DNA of 64,000 nucleotides. It comes from Otis tarda. Lineage: Eukaryota; Chordata; Aves; Otidiformes; Otididae. The DNA is taken from NCBI GenBank assembly GCA_026413225.1, contig CM048557.1, forward strand, positions 67,756,987 to 67,820,986, written 5' to 3'. Shown here piece by piece: positions 37,217 to 49,704 of the stretch. Position numbers and translations under genes: made by a program. Numbering within the stretch: position 1 is the first letter of the stretch; the number at the start of each line of letters is the position of its first letter. Under the pieces are notes generated by a model, which worked only from the letters and a program-made list of their open reading frames with translations, made no database searches and was not told the origin of the DNA.

Positions 37217-37430
37217 GGGCCAAAACAGGCCAACCACACTCCTCCGGGAGTCTAGGAAATAAGTGAATCAAAGAGGGCTCGGGGCCAAAACAGGCCAAAA
37301 AAGGATCCCTCAGGAGTCCAGGAAATAAAATGAATCAAAGTGTGTTTGGGGCTGATACAGGCCAACCACAATCCCTCTGGAGTCCAGAAAATGAATTTAA
37401 GTGTTGTCTGGGCCAAGACAGGCAATTAAG
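37217..37430. repeat. Minisatellite, about 65-bp unit, 3.3 copies
   Basis: Units begin with GGGCCAAAACAGGCC or a variant at 37217, 37282, 37349 and 37410 (last partial). Each contains GGAGTC(C/T)AGGAAAT-like and ATGAATCAAAG-like blocks. Unit lengths are 65, 67 and 61 bp, with scattered substitutions between copies. The function is unknown, and variable copy number would be expected. Confidence 0.92.
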
Positions 37431-37750
37431 CTTTCCCCCACCACAGAACAGCTCAGCTCTGAACTGAAGAAGGCAGGGCCGTTCTGCCTGAACTAGGGCA
37501 GGACCCCAACGCACATGTCAGCAGCCTCCTGCTCCTCCGGCTCCCCTTCTCTCCATGGTTCCTCAGGATGCACGGCTGGTGCTTTGGGCTCGAGTCACCT
37601 CCGGGCCAGGACCTTCCCTCTGTAAATTCCCTTTAACTCTCTGCAGACCCTTAATGAGCTCCTCTGCCATCCTTCAGCATTGCCCTGGAGAACCAGCTGT
37701 CAACGCCTGGGGTGGCCAAGAGTTGTCCTGGCTTCTATCTTCTGATGGTA
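37431..37750. other. No gene recognised
   Basis: Short non-coding spacer between two tandem arrays. The + open frame starting at 37555 runs into the downstream 21-bp array. Confidence 0.5.
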
Positions 37751-37876
37751 GGCCATGCCTGCGGCACTGTTGGCCGTGTTCACGGCACTGCTGGCCATCT
37801 TTGCAGCAGCGCTGGCCACGCTTGCGGCAGTCTCACCCATGTTTATGGTGGTGGTGGCCACGTTTGTGGCAAAGTT
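37751..37876. repeat. Minisatellite, exact 21-bp period, 6 units
   Basis: Six consecutive 21-base units begin at 37751, 37772, 37793, 37814, 37835 and 37856, most starting GGCCA or GGCCG with a TGCGGCA-like block. No insertions break the period. Because 21 is a multiple of three, every frame reads as a 7-residue repeat (for example RHCWPCS, RHCWPSL, QQRWPRL on the + strand). The frame starts only at 37555 and has no known domain, so coding is doubtful. The strict period without indels is consistent either with selection on a frame or with a young array. Confidence 0.92.
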
Positions 37877-38380
37877 GATTGCTGAACTGCAGTCTTTAAA
37901 GAGGAGCAGGAATAAGCTGCTTCCGCCATTCTAGGCTGCCGTGTGAGTTTGGGCCCATGGATACTGCTGGGGAGCGAGATGTTGACTCCAGCTTCTCATG
38001 CTCAGTGCCTGCTCCTTCATCATGTGCTGCAGAGTCCTTAGGAGCTTTGGTAGGACAACTGAGCCCACTCTCCTTTGCACACTGGTCCTTGTGGGGTTAA
38101 TCCATCAGCTGCAGATCCTCACCTACCCCATTGCCTCCAGCCCTGTCAGCTCTTTCGCACCACAGGGGTGCCACCAAGCAGGCCAACTGCCTCCAGAGTC
38201 AGTCTGTGAACCAAAGCCCTGTCAGCCCATGCCTCCTACAGCTGTGAGGCTGATGGCCACAGCATGAGATGGGGCCAAAGAGCTGTGTCTTCTTTCTCAG
38301 AGTGAGGGGAGATGGACATTTCCATGGGGACCTGCTGGAGTACCCCACCGATGGCCCAGTCTCCTTCATTATGCCTTTCT

Positions 38381-38420
38381 TTGGGCATCCTACATTTGGG
38401 CATCCTACATTTAGGCATCT
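38381..38420. repeat. Tandem repeat, 15-bp unit, 2.6 copies
   Basis: TTGGGCATCCTACAT occurs exactly twice (38381-38395, 38396-38410) and a third partial unit follows with two changes. It is the third tandem array within 1.2 kb. On the minus strand it reads as a pentapeptide repeat (MPKCR), which is incidental. Confidence 0.85.
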
Positions 38421-41400
38421 CCACATGAAGATTTTTTTTTCTTTTTGGCAAATAGTCACAACTGCAAACCATGGGGGGCCTCAGCACCTTCTCTCAGAGG
38501 CTGTCACCGCTATTGCTGAGGGGTCATGAAGGGAGTAAAACTAGTGTCCGCTTCATTTTATCCATGAAGCAAATGGCGGGTAAATGAAGAATAAATCAGA
38601 GGAGGTACTGACAGTCTGCAGTCAGGCACGGGGATTTACTGCTGCAGAAAGTTTATTAATAGAGCTGTGGATATAGCAGCACTGTCTGTAAAGGGCTGTG
38701 GGATAATTTAATGACTAGCAAGGACAGAAAGCTGAGATAAGGATAATGTAGCATCCATATTAGTGTTGTTTCCTCTCTGCGGTGGTTTAGCTCCCTCTGA
38801 AGGGCCAGCCAGAGATGAAGTAAATCACGGTTAGCTCCACCTCGGGTGTCCCTGCCCTGTGCCCCTCCATTAAGGCAAATTGCTATTTACTAGTGAGAAA
38901 AGTCTTAGATACCAGGATCCACCTGAGGGTTGCAAGCAAGAGTCCCCTTAGGCTGAAGGGCAGAGGAGGATGATGGAGGTCCACCAGGACAGGCATCTCA
39001 ATGTGGCCTTCAGAGGGAGAGATGTCACCGGCACAGTTTGCAGCTCTGGAGGGTGGAGTGAAGAGGAATTAACACTGCCAGTCAGTACCTAAAATGGGAC
39101 TTTTAAGTAAGTGATCTAATCTTAGTCACACCTGAAAGCCATAAACAGCTCAGGCAAGGTCGTGAGGAGTCTCCTATGAGATATCTGCTGCTAAAACTGC
39201 CACCATCACTCATGCCGCTTTTGGTGACCTCCAGAGCAAACAAGTTTCTTTGCTTCGTGACATGCTTTACCTCCTGAAAATGAACCGAGAACACAAATTT
39301 GGCACCTTTGGGGTTTCTCTGAGCCTTTTAGCTTTGGGTCAAATTGCTACTGAGGAGGGGAATTTCTATCGCAGGAGACAGAGATGGAGGCAGCGACACA
39401 AGTGGCCACTCTGTGTCACAATCTGAGTTTATTGATGTCTCTTTTCCTGAGGGACACACTGAAGCAAAGTGCACAAGTCATTCCCCTCCCTGTCTCTGCT
39501 ATGCTGCAGTAAGTGAATTGACTTGGAGTTCATAACACAGCCTGTTAAAATAAGGTTCTGGAATTAAACTGAGGCTCCCGGACTAAAAATGCAAACCCAC
39601 CAAATGCAGCAAAACCAATGCAAACTCCTTTTTATTTGGTTTAGTGGTGGGCACTCCCCAAAGTCTTCCTGGGGAAAGTAAAAAACCATGTGTGTCTTGT
39701 AATTAGATCTAAATGATTATGAAATTTTGGGAAATTGGTGTTTATGACACCTGCTGAGGTACACTTCCTCCTCCTGCTGAGAGACGACAACGCAGGAAAA
39801 AGACCAAGCCTAACTTGTCTGACCTCCTCCTGACCTACGACAAAATCACTCAAGACAATTTAACTTGAAAAAGTGATGGGCTCCCGGTTGTTTGTTGAAC
39901 TGAAGAAAATCCGTTTCACTTCCTAGTACTAATTTTCACTATTTTGCATCTTACTTTGGGGGAAAATTCAGAGTTATTGTGAAACCACAGGTGATATGAC
40001 CCATTAAAACTGGGATTTAAGTGCTGGTTTTATGCAGCAGATGGATAAACTATCAGTCACTTGCTTGTAGGTGGAAAAATCTTTGCTTAAGCCATTAACA
40101 CTCCCCAGCGTAATACTACCTGTGTTAAGCAAAGGGAAATATGTTTTCTTACTGTTATTTGATATTGGGAAATAACAGGAGGAGATAAGCTTTATAGCAG
40201 CACTGGAAACGTGTCTGTGTTAATAAACGAGACACGCAGCAAAACCATCCTTGCTGCTCAGCCTACGTTGGCATGAGTCTGGCTGCCCCGCTTGCCTGCA
40301 AGGGGCCTGGGGGCAAGCCTGGGACACGCTACGGACAAAAAGAAGAGAAGAAGAGCATCATGTTTCACCCTGTGGTCCTCCACGGTCCCTGCTGCCATCC
40401 TCAGCATGCTCTGCGGAGGGATGCCCTAATTAATGGAGCGATGGCAATAATGACACTATGGCTGGTTGCAGCTCTTGTAGAGCATCCCATCGGCTGCGGA
40501 ATTTTCGCATTGCTACGGAGAGCCCTGCTTCACAGCAGAAATTTTGTCCTTAGCTGCCCCCGTTCATTTCCGTACACTCTGAGTGTCCAGATCCAAGAGG
40601 GGGATGGCTTCCAAGGCGAGGAAGCACAGATGTTGGGAAATCCAGGAAGGAAGCTCATCTAAGTATTTAAATATGTAGCTGCTTAGCTGCATGGCTTACC
40701 CATGGAAACTTGTGCTTCTGATAGGCCCCATCCAATTGTCACTGAAGTCAATGAAAAGACGCCCCTAGAGTCAGATGAGGTTAAGCTGCACTTGGAGAAA
40801 CAAACATTTCTGCTCCCTTGAAATGCACATACTTAAAAAGCCATAGCCCATCCATCCATCACATAGCCCTTGACTTCCACATTTCCCCCGAGTTACCAGT
40901 TTCCATGCTCCAAACACGTGTCTGTTTCAACGTTACTGGCTAGTCTCACTGTTATCTTCTGGAAGGGATTTCTGTCCAGTAACTAAGTGAAGGTCGAGGG
41001 GGTGGGGGGGTGGTGTTCAGCTTATTATACCTTTTTTTTTTCTTGTGGTTCTCCCTGTGTTGGATCCTGACGCCTCCCACATGGATACAAACAACGAAAG
41101 TTTGCATGAATGATGATGATGACGAATTTGGCCAAGGTTTCAATTCTTCCCACTGTATGAAAGCAAATGTAGTGCTGCCCTGGGCATTAGTATCTGCTGG
41201 AGTGGTCATTTGCTGTTTTTTATCTTCCCAGTTAAGAAATGTAGAGCTCCTGTTTCCTCTTCCAAGTCACGGGGAGAGTAGGACAGACAGAAATGTCTTT
41301 ATCATCTCTTGCCTCTTAACGTGTCTGTAGCAAAGACTGCAGAGGTCTGGGAACAGCTTCCCAGAGCGCCGTGCAGTGATTGTAAAACATAATCCCACCC

Positions 41401-42172
41401 ACAAATTTAACAAGCTCCTTCTTCAAACTGAAGAGGAGCCTTTTGCCATTGGTAACTCACAGGAAAGTCATTCCAACAGTGAATCTTTCCAGGAAGAGAG
41501 AGAGAGAGGGGTTTCCCATTCTCCTGTGGGAGTTCGACTGGTGGAAGCAGGACCAAACTCTTGAAGACTTCATTCACCTGCAGAGAACAGAAGGTCTTTG
41601 GCACTCAAGGTGGCCCTGGTGTTTCTGGTGCTATGGTTGGAAAGGCCAGAGGTTAACAGCCATAACTGAAAGCCATTGCCTGTGGAAGGGTTCCATCGAT
41701 CGTTTCCCATGTACCCACCATGTAAGTTCAAGCCTCTGCCTGGCTCAGGCAGCAATCCTCCCCCAGATACACCTAGGTACCCCACGGCCAAGCCGGCTGT
41801 GATTTCTGGGCCAAGGCATGGCCTCCTCGTCTGTGTGGAAACATGTTTCATTTCCCCCCACCATTGAATCGCTGGTGTTCTGGATATCCTCTCAGCCTTT
41901 GTGGTCACTCAGGTACATAAAAGTCTGACCCCAGGAGTAGCCAGTGGGCTGTGTAGAGGGTCTACCTTGTACAACATCATGGGCATTGAAGTGTTGAGGG
42001 AAGCAGGTCCCCACCAGTGCTGGTGACCCCAGCCCATTGCTGAGCATGTTGTGTGCCTAGGCCACACAGGCCAGCCCAGTGTTGCACAGCTCGAGTCTGG
42101 CCCTCAAGGCAAAACTCAGATCAGAGATGCTAATTGTCTGTGGAGGCTAAACACTCTCTCACCAGGGCAGAC
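38421..42172. other. No gene recognised; G-rich run at about 40997-41013
   Basis: Non-coding-looking DNA. The G-rich run GAGGGGGTGGGGGGGTGG could form a quadruplex on the + strand. A short GAT repeat is at about 41109-41123. AT-rich, repeat-poor stretches occur at 38520-38780 and 39880-40230. Confidence 0.5.
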
Positions 42173-42646
42173 ATAGAATCATAGAATCACAGAACGGTTT
42201 GGGTTGGAAGGGACCTTCAAAGCCCATCCAGTCCAACCCCCCTGCAAGGAGCAGGGACATTTCTAACCAGGTTGCTCAGAGCCCTGGCCAACCTGGCCTT
42301 GAACGTTTCCAGGGATGGGGCATCCACCACCTCTCTGGGCAACCTGGGCCAGTGTTCCACCACCCTCAGTGTAAAAATTTTTTCCTAATGTCTTGTCTGA
42401 ATCTACCTCCCTCTATTTTAAAACCACTACCCCTTGTCCTGTCACACCAGGCCCTGCTGAAGAGTTTCTCCCCATCTTTCCTGCAGCCCCCTTTAGGCAC
42501 TGGAAGGCCGCTCTAAGGTCTCCCCGGAGCCTCCTCTTCTCCAGGCTGAACAGCCCCAGCTCTCTCAGCCTGGCCTCACAGGAGAGCTGCTCCAGCCCTC
42601 TGATTATCTTTGTGGCCTCCTCTGGACTCACTCCAACGGGTCCAAC
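42173..42646 (-). mobile_element. CR1 LINE, 5'-truncated, relatively young
   Basis: On the + strand the complement starts with ATAGAATCATAGAATCACAG (the CR1 3' repeat) and GGTTTGGGTTGGAAGGGACC, then runs through the 'caccacctctctgggcaacc' block to CTCACTCCAACGGGTCC. In the minus reading, frames show [20 protein letters not shown] and [15 protein letters not shown], standard CR1 3' region. It closely matches the copy at 58281-58573 but lacks about 10 bases after 'tttctaacc'. Truncated and inactive. Confidence 0.95.
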
Positions 42647-43477
42647 ACGTACTTGCACTAATGGGTGTATATTTCCCAAAGTAGTGTGTATTTTTGCATT
42701 TCCTTTCTTTCCTTTTTCTCTTTTGCTCTTTTGCAATGGTGAAGGCTAAATTCACAATAGGCATAAATCGGATGTGTGGAGCTCAGACCAGTTTGTTCCA
42801 GCTGAAGGTCCTTGAGGCATTGAGGATCTCCATATCTCAGCTATGCATGTCCTCAAAGTTCCTGAAACAAGAATATTTTCCCATCCCTTTCTTGTGCAAG
42901 CCAGGTGAATCCTCTTTTTGTTTTCCCAATAAATCTCTCTCCACCAACCCTCTCTCTGATGTTTATAAGGTTCATCGTAACGGAAGACATGGACTGTAAA
43001 GAACACCAAAACTCTCATCATGGTCTGGCTTATACCCTGCGCCTGTTGGAGACTTTTCCTGAGACAGCCTACAAGGGTGCACAGTCTTTTCTCTCTTTCC
43101 CCTCTTTCCTTTTCTCTTCGTCGGCTCCTGTTTTCAATCACGGACTGCCCAGGCAGCGTAGTGGTCAGGCTTAAAGACTTGCTAGAACTGGATTCAAGAT
43201 TTATGAGAACTAGATGTAACCAGGCCTCTCCCAGAGGTTTGGGAAGAACAGCTGGAGTCTGGCACTTTCCATCATGACAAGGACTATTAAAAACTAAGAG
43301 TTGAACTGCAAAAGTTTGTGGGGGGGGAATGTTTAGGCTTAAAATGCAAAACAAGCGCCTGCAGTATCCAGGCCGTCTGCACAGGGGCCAGTTCTGACAG
43401 CAAACAGCTTTCGCAGCTGCTGCTAACTCGGGCTTATTTTAGAAACCACTTTAGAAACAAGAGGTTAAAAGAAAAGA
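42647..43477. other. No gene recognised; weak tRNA/MIR-like patch at 43148-43205
   Basis: GCAGCGTAGTGGTCAGG followed some 25 bases later by GGATTCAAGAT resembles the A and B boxes of tRNA-derived SINEs, but it would not fold as a tRNA. A minus-strand open frame (42752-43354, 200 codons) has no known domain. Confidence 0.4.
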
Positions 43478-43745
43478 GGGAGGGAGGGGGGGTTTCAGCG
43501 CGAGGGCTGTCTGTGTGCGATCTCTGGATGCAAAGCCCTGACTGGAGCGCGGCGGCGGAGCGGTTCACATCCTGCGCTGTCTGGAGGCCGTTTCGGCTGG
43601 GCCACCCCACCCAGCGCTGATGTAATGCACCCCAGCCGGCTGTGTTTGTCGAGATCGCTAAGGCGTGCGTGTGTGTCCAGCCGTCCCAAGCCAGGACGGC
43701 AAAGCTGCTCTGCAACGAGGAGGGAGGAGACGGTGACGATGCAGG
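43478..43745. promoter_or_regulatory. CpG-rich patch with adjoining G-quadruplex motif (candidate CpG island)
   Basis: A GGGAGGGAGGGGGGG run (43478-43492) fits a quadruplex pattern and borders about 250 bases with roughly twenty or more CpG sites, including GCGCGGCGGCGGAGCGG near 43547. By eye the CpG frequency approaches that expected from base content, in contrast to its flanks. This combination is typical of vertebrate promoters or orphan CpG islands. No exon can be demonstrated; open frames leaving it (for example 43642-44154) are not recognised. Confidence 0.5.
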
Positions 43746-44260
43746 GAAATTTGAAGGCTCTGAGCTCCTGCTTGCATGCTGCACATCCTCAGCATTCTCT
43801 CCCCTGTCCTTCCCCTCCACGCTGTCCATTCTTGTAGGGCCACCTCAGCGTACAACCTGTCCCACGCCTAAGGGCTGCCCAAGGGTTGTCCCCAAATGGG
43901 GTTGGGATCATCAACTGCTGTCACCTGGCTTGCAACCAGCAGTGGAATGGGGGACATGGAAGGGACACCAGAAATGTTGTCAGTGCTGGAAAACTGTGAA
44001 GACCACTGGCATCAGGTCTACTGGCCAGGTGGTTTGTGCCTTCACACAATGGAAAGGTGGGGGATGTGTAAGGACAGTCAGGTTGGTCATATTAATTTTT
44101 CCCTTCCTAACCAGTACAGATGACTATTTCAGACCTGAACTACCCACCAACTGAGGTGTTAGTGTTGATTCATAAGGGATCCCACACTCCTGACTCCTGT
44201 GTCCCGCTTAACTACAGTTTTATGGGATTATTCTGTACCAGGATCTTAGCAAAGAAGGCA
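43746..44260. other. No gene recognised
   Basis: Ordinary sequence downstream of the CpG-rich patch; no exon or repeat is seen. Confidence 0.5.
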
Positions 44261-44317
44261 ATTTGGATTTGCCAAAAAATGGATTTGGATCCATTTTTTT
44301 TGGATTTGGATTTGCCA
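44261..44317. repeat. Hairpin flanked by an exact 14-bp direct repeat
   Basis: ATTTGGATTTGCCA occurs at 44261-44274 and again at 44304-44317. Between and overlapping them, CCAAAAAATGGAT (44272-44284) pairs with ATCCATTTTTTTTGG (44289-44303) around a 4-base loop. The pattern suits a replication slippage or template-switch event. Confidence 0.88.
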
Positions 44318-47300
44318 TTTTTATCCACCTTTGATCAAGGCTGCTCCATGCTATAAAATAACATGTTTTTAATTCACGAGGAGAAGAAACAACCTCTCTA
44401 TATCTGCTTTGCCTGGCTTGCTCCACAGCTTTATCTGACAGATAGCCACCAACAGTGTGACAACCCAGTGTGGCCAAGCCAAGGGGTTCTGTGCCTTCTT
44501 TTGCTCCAGGTATTTTGTCAGCCATTTCCCTGGGAAATCTGGGGGTTCTGGCTAGCCAAACACCCAGGTTATCCATTGTTTTTGCTTCATGCCAAATCGT
44601 ATTTCAAAGCTCTCCATTAGCACCAGACAGTAGTCATAAATACCTCAAAGACTTCACAGGTTAATCTCAACATCTGTCTCAGTATCCACACCTGGATACG
44701 TACATTGCTGGCGCATCCCTCTTTCTTGACCTACGATACTAATTGTGGCAACTCCACCACCACCTCCTGGGATCCTTTTCCCCAAAATACAGGTACCATG
44801 AGGTCCTTGAGAGACTGGCGCTCCTGTCGATGAGGAAACCTCTGCTAGAGAGATGCGCTGCGCAAAGATCGAGTGTATTACATTTCCAAGCACCCACTTG
44901 CAATGCAGCACCCTTCGTGCCAGGCCTCACACATCATTCCTTCTGTCTGCTGAAGACAACCCAAGGGGAGATTTTTATTCTCAGGCAGTGCCCCACGCTC
45001 TGAGGTCCGAAGTCAGCTAAGTAGGCAATGGTGTATTTAGAGCTGAGCGTTCCCATCTCCACTTGTACGGGATCTGACATCTGGCCTGGCTCGGTGGAGA
45101 TATGAAGATCAAACCAAGCCGAAGTCAATGCCCAAGAAAACCAACCACAGGCTGAGCAAAGTAAGGGAAACACTCTGCTATGAAAAACTGGCAAAATTAT
45201 CCAAGAATAGTCATGACGATGACCGCAGAAGCTCCTTTCAGATTTCCTGGCTGAGAAGAGCTTTGTGGTGGTTTGCTTTGGTGTCAGAAGAAGCTGGTAG
45301 CAAGAGAAATGACCTTGTCCATGGTGACCTCTCGCATTGCCTAAGCTCCACAGGCCTGGGCGGGAGCCCCCTACCTCCTTCTAGTCTGCACAAGCAGAGC
45401 AAGAAAAGCAGCGCAGACAAGATGGAGGGTACTTAAAAGGTAGCAGGAATACAAAAGTAAAAATAAATGACCCATACATCACAGCTCCCAACCCCATCCT
45501 AAAAAAAAATAGGGATAGTTGCACAGAAGGCACCCTGAAACACGGGTTACATAGCAAAACAAAGGGAATTAAGCCTTCACGTGCCAAATAAATTGAAAAG
45601 ACAAGTAAACTGCCACTCTAACGAGCTGCAAGACTGACTCCCTGCTGGTCTCAGCTGAGCCCAGCTTGGCTTGGGAAAGTCCTGTGTACTGATGAACAAA
45701 AGGCACTCATTTGACCCAGCAAATGACCAGACATGGTGGTGGCACAGGTCAGTCCTCCTTGGGGATGGCAGCACAGCTGCTTTTCAACAGAGAGATTATT
45801 TGGGGCTCATATCTGGCAGCACAGGGTAGTCCAAGAGTAGGTTTCTCCTCACCCTAAGTTAAGCTGAACTTGTTCTAGTAGCTCTACCCAGGAAAGGTAT
45901 CTCTGGTGAAAACCACTTTCTCACCTTTCCAGAAAATACCAGTTTAAGAGTTTAAATTCCAGTTCCTAGCTTTGAACGCTCCCATCATAGTGATGTTGGT
46001 CTCAGGGACGGTAAGACTGTGACAGCATCTCCCGAAACAGAAAGAGAAAAATACACAATATAGGTATTTCTGCCATCTACCTTTTTCCTTTCAGAAATAT
46101 CCCTGGTCTTGGAGATTCTGCAACATCATTTCAACACAGCTCTTAATAGAATGTAAAATAGGGCAAAGATTGACAAACAATGGGAACATGATTATTATCA
46201 ACACTTTTCTAAAAATATCTTTTTTTTTTTTCAATTTTTCATTGTCTCTTAGCAACGGAACAGTTTTGGTCGCACACAGCTTTGGGTAGGGAGATAGGAA
46301 GTGATTTGGCAAACATGACATTCCAAAAAGGTGACCTTTTTCTGCTCAGAGCTTTCAGTTTGGGTAAATCAAGAAGCTTTAGGACATGCAGGCAGCAACC
46401 TTGCCTTAGAAACTTCAATGTATTTATGGTACCACGACTGTAGGCTCGTAACTCTGCTAAGACACAACAAAAAAAAGGGCTATTTCATGGTGTAGGAATA
46501 TGAGGAGCATGTGTTTGGTCAAGCTGGTGCGCAACATTGCTCTTTCACCTCCCAAGGCTGACTGGGCTCTGGTATGCCCATAAAAACATCTTCTGCTTCC
46601 TCCCCTTGCTGTGGGAACAACAAAAAACCTTGATTTCATCCCATGCAATTAAAACAAACGGTTGCCACACATAAATATTTGTGTTGTTAGCCATCTTGCT
46701 TCAACCCCAGGGCTCCTAAAAATGAACAGCAAAATGCAACCCTGGCTGTTAGAGTAGGACCTGAGATGAGCTGCAGTCTCTGACTTTCCTCGGTGCCTTC
46801 CGCAGCAGCCAAACTAGCAGGACCAGGAGGACAAGGGGAGCCTGAGATGGGACACTTACTAGTTGCTGGATCAACACAATGCTGGTGGAGTGGTGCTGAT
46901 CCCGTTTGCCCTCGGTGGTGTCTCTGTGAGAAGACTCTTCTCACAGCCTCCCCAGCTTGCTTGGGGTCCCATTGAGTGTGCGGTCGGGGGAACCGTCACA
47001 CAGGTCCGTGTGAAAACTCTTGGTCCAGAGGTGGAAAACTCCTGTCTGATCTCTGGACCACATCTGAATCACCCTCCTCAGCGATGTATCCAGAGCCCTG
47101 GTCCTCAACACATGACTACCACTAGCAGCACAGGGGTCTTCTCAGCCGAGGACAAATCCCTCACCCCTGCGGAGCACCAAAGTTTTAATGGTCATCCACG
47201 CAGCTTGCGCCCACAGGATTGAGTCTACAGAGAGGAACAGCAGGGCTAAAAACATCCCTGGCTGCTTGCGCCTCTAACCTATATGACACCTACGTATGAG

Positions 47301-47670
47301 CTTGTATATTATCTGGGTTTGCTTCAGCTCAGCACAAACATTACAAAATCAGGTCTTTACCGCGCGCGTCTCCAGGGTTCTGCCCTTTGGCGTTTAGGAG
47401 TGAGGTGGATAATTACACAGGATTTTTTTTTCTTCCCCCGGGAAAAGACATGAAACCTGGATCATTTCTGGCTTTCCTTGGTGACTGTCCAAGCAGAAGT
47501 TAAAGCTCTCACAGCAATTTCTGAAATCCCCTTCTAGATAACACAGCGGCTGGGTTTCAAGGTTATTCTCAAGGGTGTCATAGCGGTATTTCTTCTTCAC
47601 TGCAATACCATGATCTAATGCACAGTTTCAAGAAGCTTTAGGACAACTTTAAAACTGGAAAGTGTTTGGC
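44318..47670. other. No gene recognised
   Basis: No exon, RNA gene or transposon is seen. A T run is at about 46219-46231. Confidence 0.55.
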
Positions 47671-47917
47671 AAAAAAAAAAAAAAAAAAAAAAAGGAACCA
47701 AACCACCCAGTTAATTCCAGTCTGCTTTCTTTGTGCTGTTTTGAATAAGTTAGAAAGCAAACTGGGAAATTTAATTTACACTAAGGGGAAAAAAAAAAAA
47801 AGTACTACTATTCAAGAGGAAAAAAAAGTCTACACTGATACTGCTCCACTTCAAGAATTATTTGTAGCGTATCCCATATATATATGGGGTATATAGATGT
47901 GTGTGTATATATATATA
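47671..47917. repeat. Low-complexity block: A23 run, A13 run and TA/TG microsatellite
   Basis: A 23-base A run at 47671-47693, a 13-base A run at 47789-47801, and a mixed TA/TG tract at 47876-47917 that begins with a near-palindrome (ATCCCATATATATATGGGGT). I looked for a retroposed sequence ending at the A23 run and saw none. Confidence 0.85.
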
Positions 47918-49704
47918 AAAAAAGTTTTTTCCCCTGGGGTTTTCCTTTTAAAGATTTTTGCATTTTCGCATGTGAACTGTAAACAGACTGACAGATGGAA
48001 TTCTTTTGTGTAAACTGTTTCAGATACACTATTCTTCCATGCCTATGTCAGTTGTTTACAGTATCGAAAAGCCACAGATACGCCTAAAAGTAAGGAAAGT
48101 TGGAATTTCTGCCAAACATTTGGATACCATCCATCCTCAGAGGCTATACCCTCACCGCGCCCGGTGGTGCTGAGGAACTTCTCACTAGAGGCATCTCCAC
48201 AAGATGTGTGTCAGCAGCGGTGGGGGATCTTCAAAGCAGGGGCTGGGGAGGGAAAAGAGGGGCAGTTCTGCAGACTGTAGGCCACCAGATTTGCTGCTGC
48301 CAGTGTCTACACTTGATAATGAGTGTCTAATAGACTGGTGGCTGCTGGGCTGGTGATGGGAACATCTGGAGCTCTCCACGTGGGTGGTGCATTACTCCCA
48401 TGGCTTTTTTTTTTTTCTTTCTTGTGTGTTTTCCCTCCTTGTTTTCCTGCCCTAAATGCCAGGCAAAGAGTCTAACCTGAAGGGCCATCATGTACTCAGG
48501 GATCTCCATGACTGTGACTCCTGGTGTCTTTTATCAACCCAGTTTGGGCTTTTAAAGTGTGCAAAAACCCACAGCCTTTGAACAGTTATCCCAAGGAGTC
48601 CTCTTCTAGGGAGAGCCTATTTCACTGGAGGCACTGATTTAACCTGTCTCAACTAGCAAGCTTCTCAGCCCTGTTGCAGAAACAGCTGTTCTGGATGATC
48701 TCCAGCCTCATGGTAAAGCCATGTAGACAAGCCTTTATTTTCCCCGAATTCCACTTCTGGCCCTTACTCTCAGGAGGGCTTCACCTGTATGATCTTCAGT
48801 CATTGAAAACACTTCCAGATCTTTTGCACTGCTTCTTATCTCTCCAAACCATGCCATGGGTTTACCTGGAGGAGGGGTAATGGCCACACATCTCCATCAC
48901 CACCACGAGCCTGGGCGGGCTCAGGCACCAGAGTTAAATACCACCTTTGGTGGCCTGCAGCTGACAAAAGCTCAAAGAGCCCTCCAGGTCCGGCAGAGCT
49001 TTGTGAAAACCAGCTGTACTAATGTATTGCACCTCTGCTACAAGGATCCATGGAAGATTGACCATGTTGAATGGCCATAGATGAATGCCTGCTGCTAGAG
49101 AGTCATCTGAGAGGAGGCACAGAAAGAGCCACCATGTGACTGAAGGGGAAGGTTGTCAAGAATGCCTGTACCATGGTCCATCAGGAAGACTACTGGGCCT
49201 TCACGTCTGAGGGATTGGGAGAGCCTCAAAAGGCCAAACAGCCTTTAGATGAAAAATCCTCACCCATCATGATAAAAAAGAGGCCCCGTGAACACAGAGG
49301 AAGGTTCTGTGAGTTTCTGAGTTTAGGGAAATTAGAAAAAAAGGTCTCTGAATGGCAGAATGACTTGTCCTCATAAGGGTCCCCAGGGATGGTCTCAGGG
49401 ACCAATCCCTTTCTTTCCTGGAAGACGTGGTTTGGGAAAGATTTTAGTTTTGTTCACCAGGACATTTATTGATCCAAATTTGGAGCTCAAAAAGGCACCA
49501 GCAGGAATCATTTTGGGAAAAATCTCCATGAAACAACAACAACAAACCAACCAAAGAAAACAACCTCCAATTGACCCATACATCGCACCCACCATGTTTG
49601 CCATCAGAAGTTCTTCTGCTTCAAGTCAAGCCCATAATCTACACTGGTACAAAATCAGTCAGGTGTTTGTGTGCACGAATGCCAGTGATGCTCTGGCTGG
49701 GGAG
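47918..49704. other. No gene recognised
   Basis: Non-coding-looking DNA with short open frames only and a T run near 48406-48417. Confidence 0.55.

Noticed and set aside
42413-42736. 107-codon minus-strand open frame
   Set aside because: It is the standard reading through the CR1 3' region, not a host gene.
43148-43205. tRNA-like A-box and B-box words
   Set aside because: Spacing and flanks do not allow a cloverleaf; at most a very worn MIR-type SINE, too weak to call.
44743-45003. Open frame of 86 codons resembling an exon
   Set aside because: Overlaps open frames on the other strand and has no splice signals or known domain.
47871-47890. Near-palindrome in the TA/TG tract
   Set aside because: Explained by the alternating TA microsatellite.
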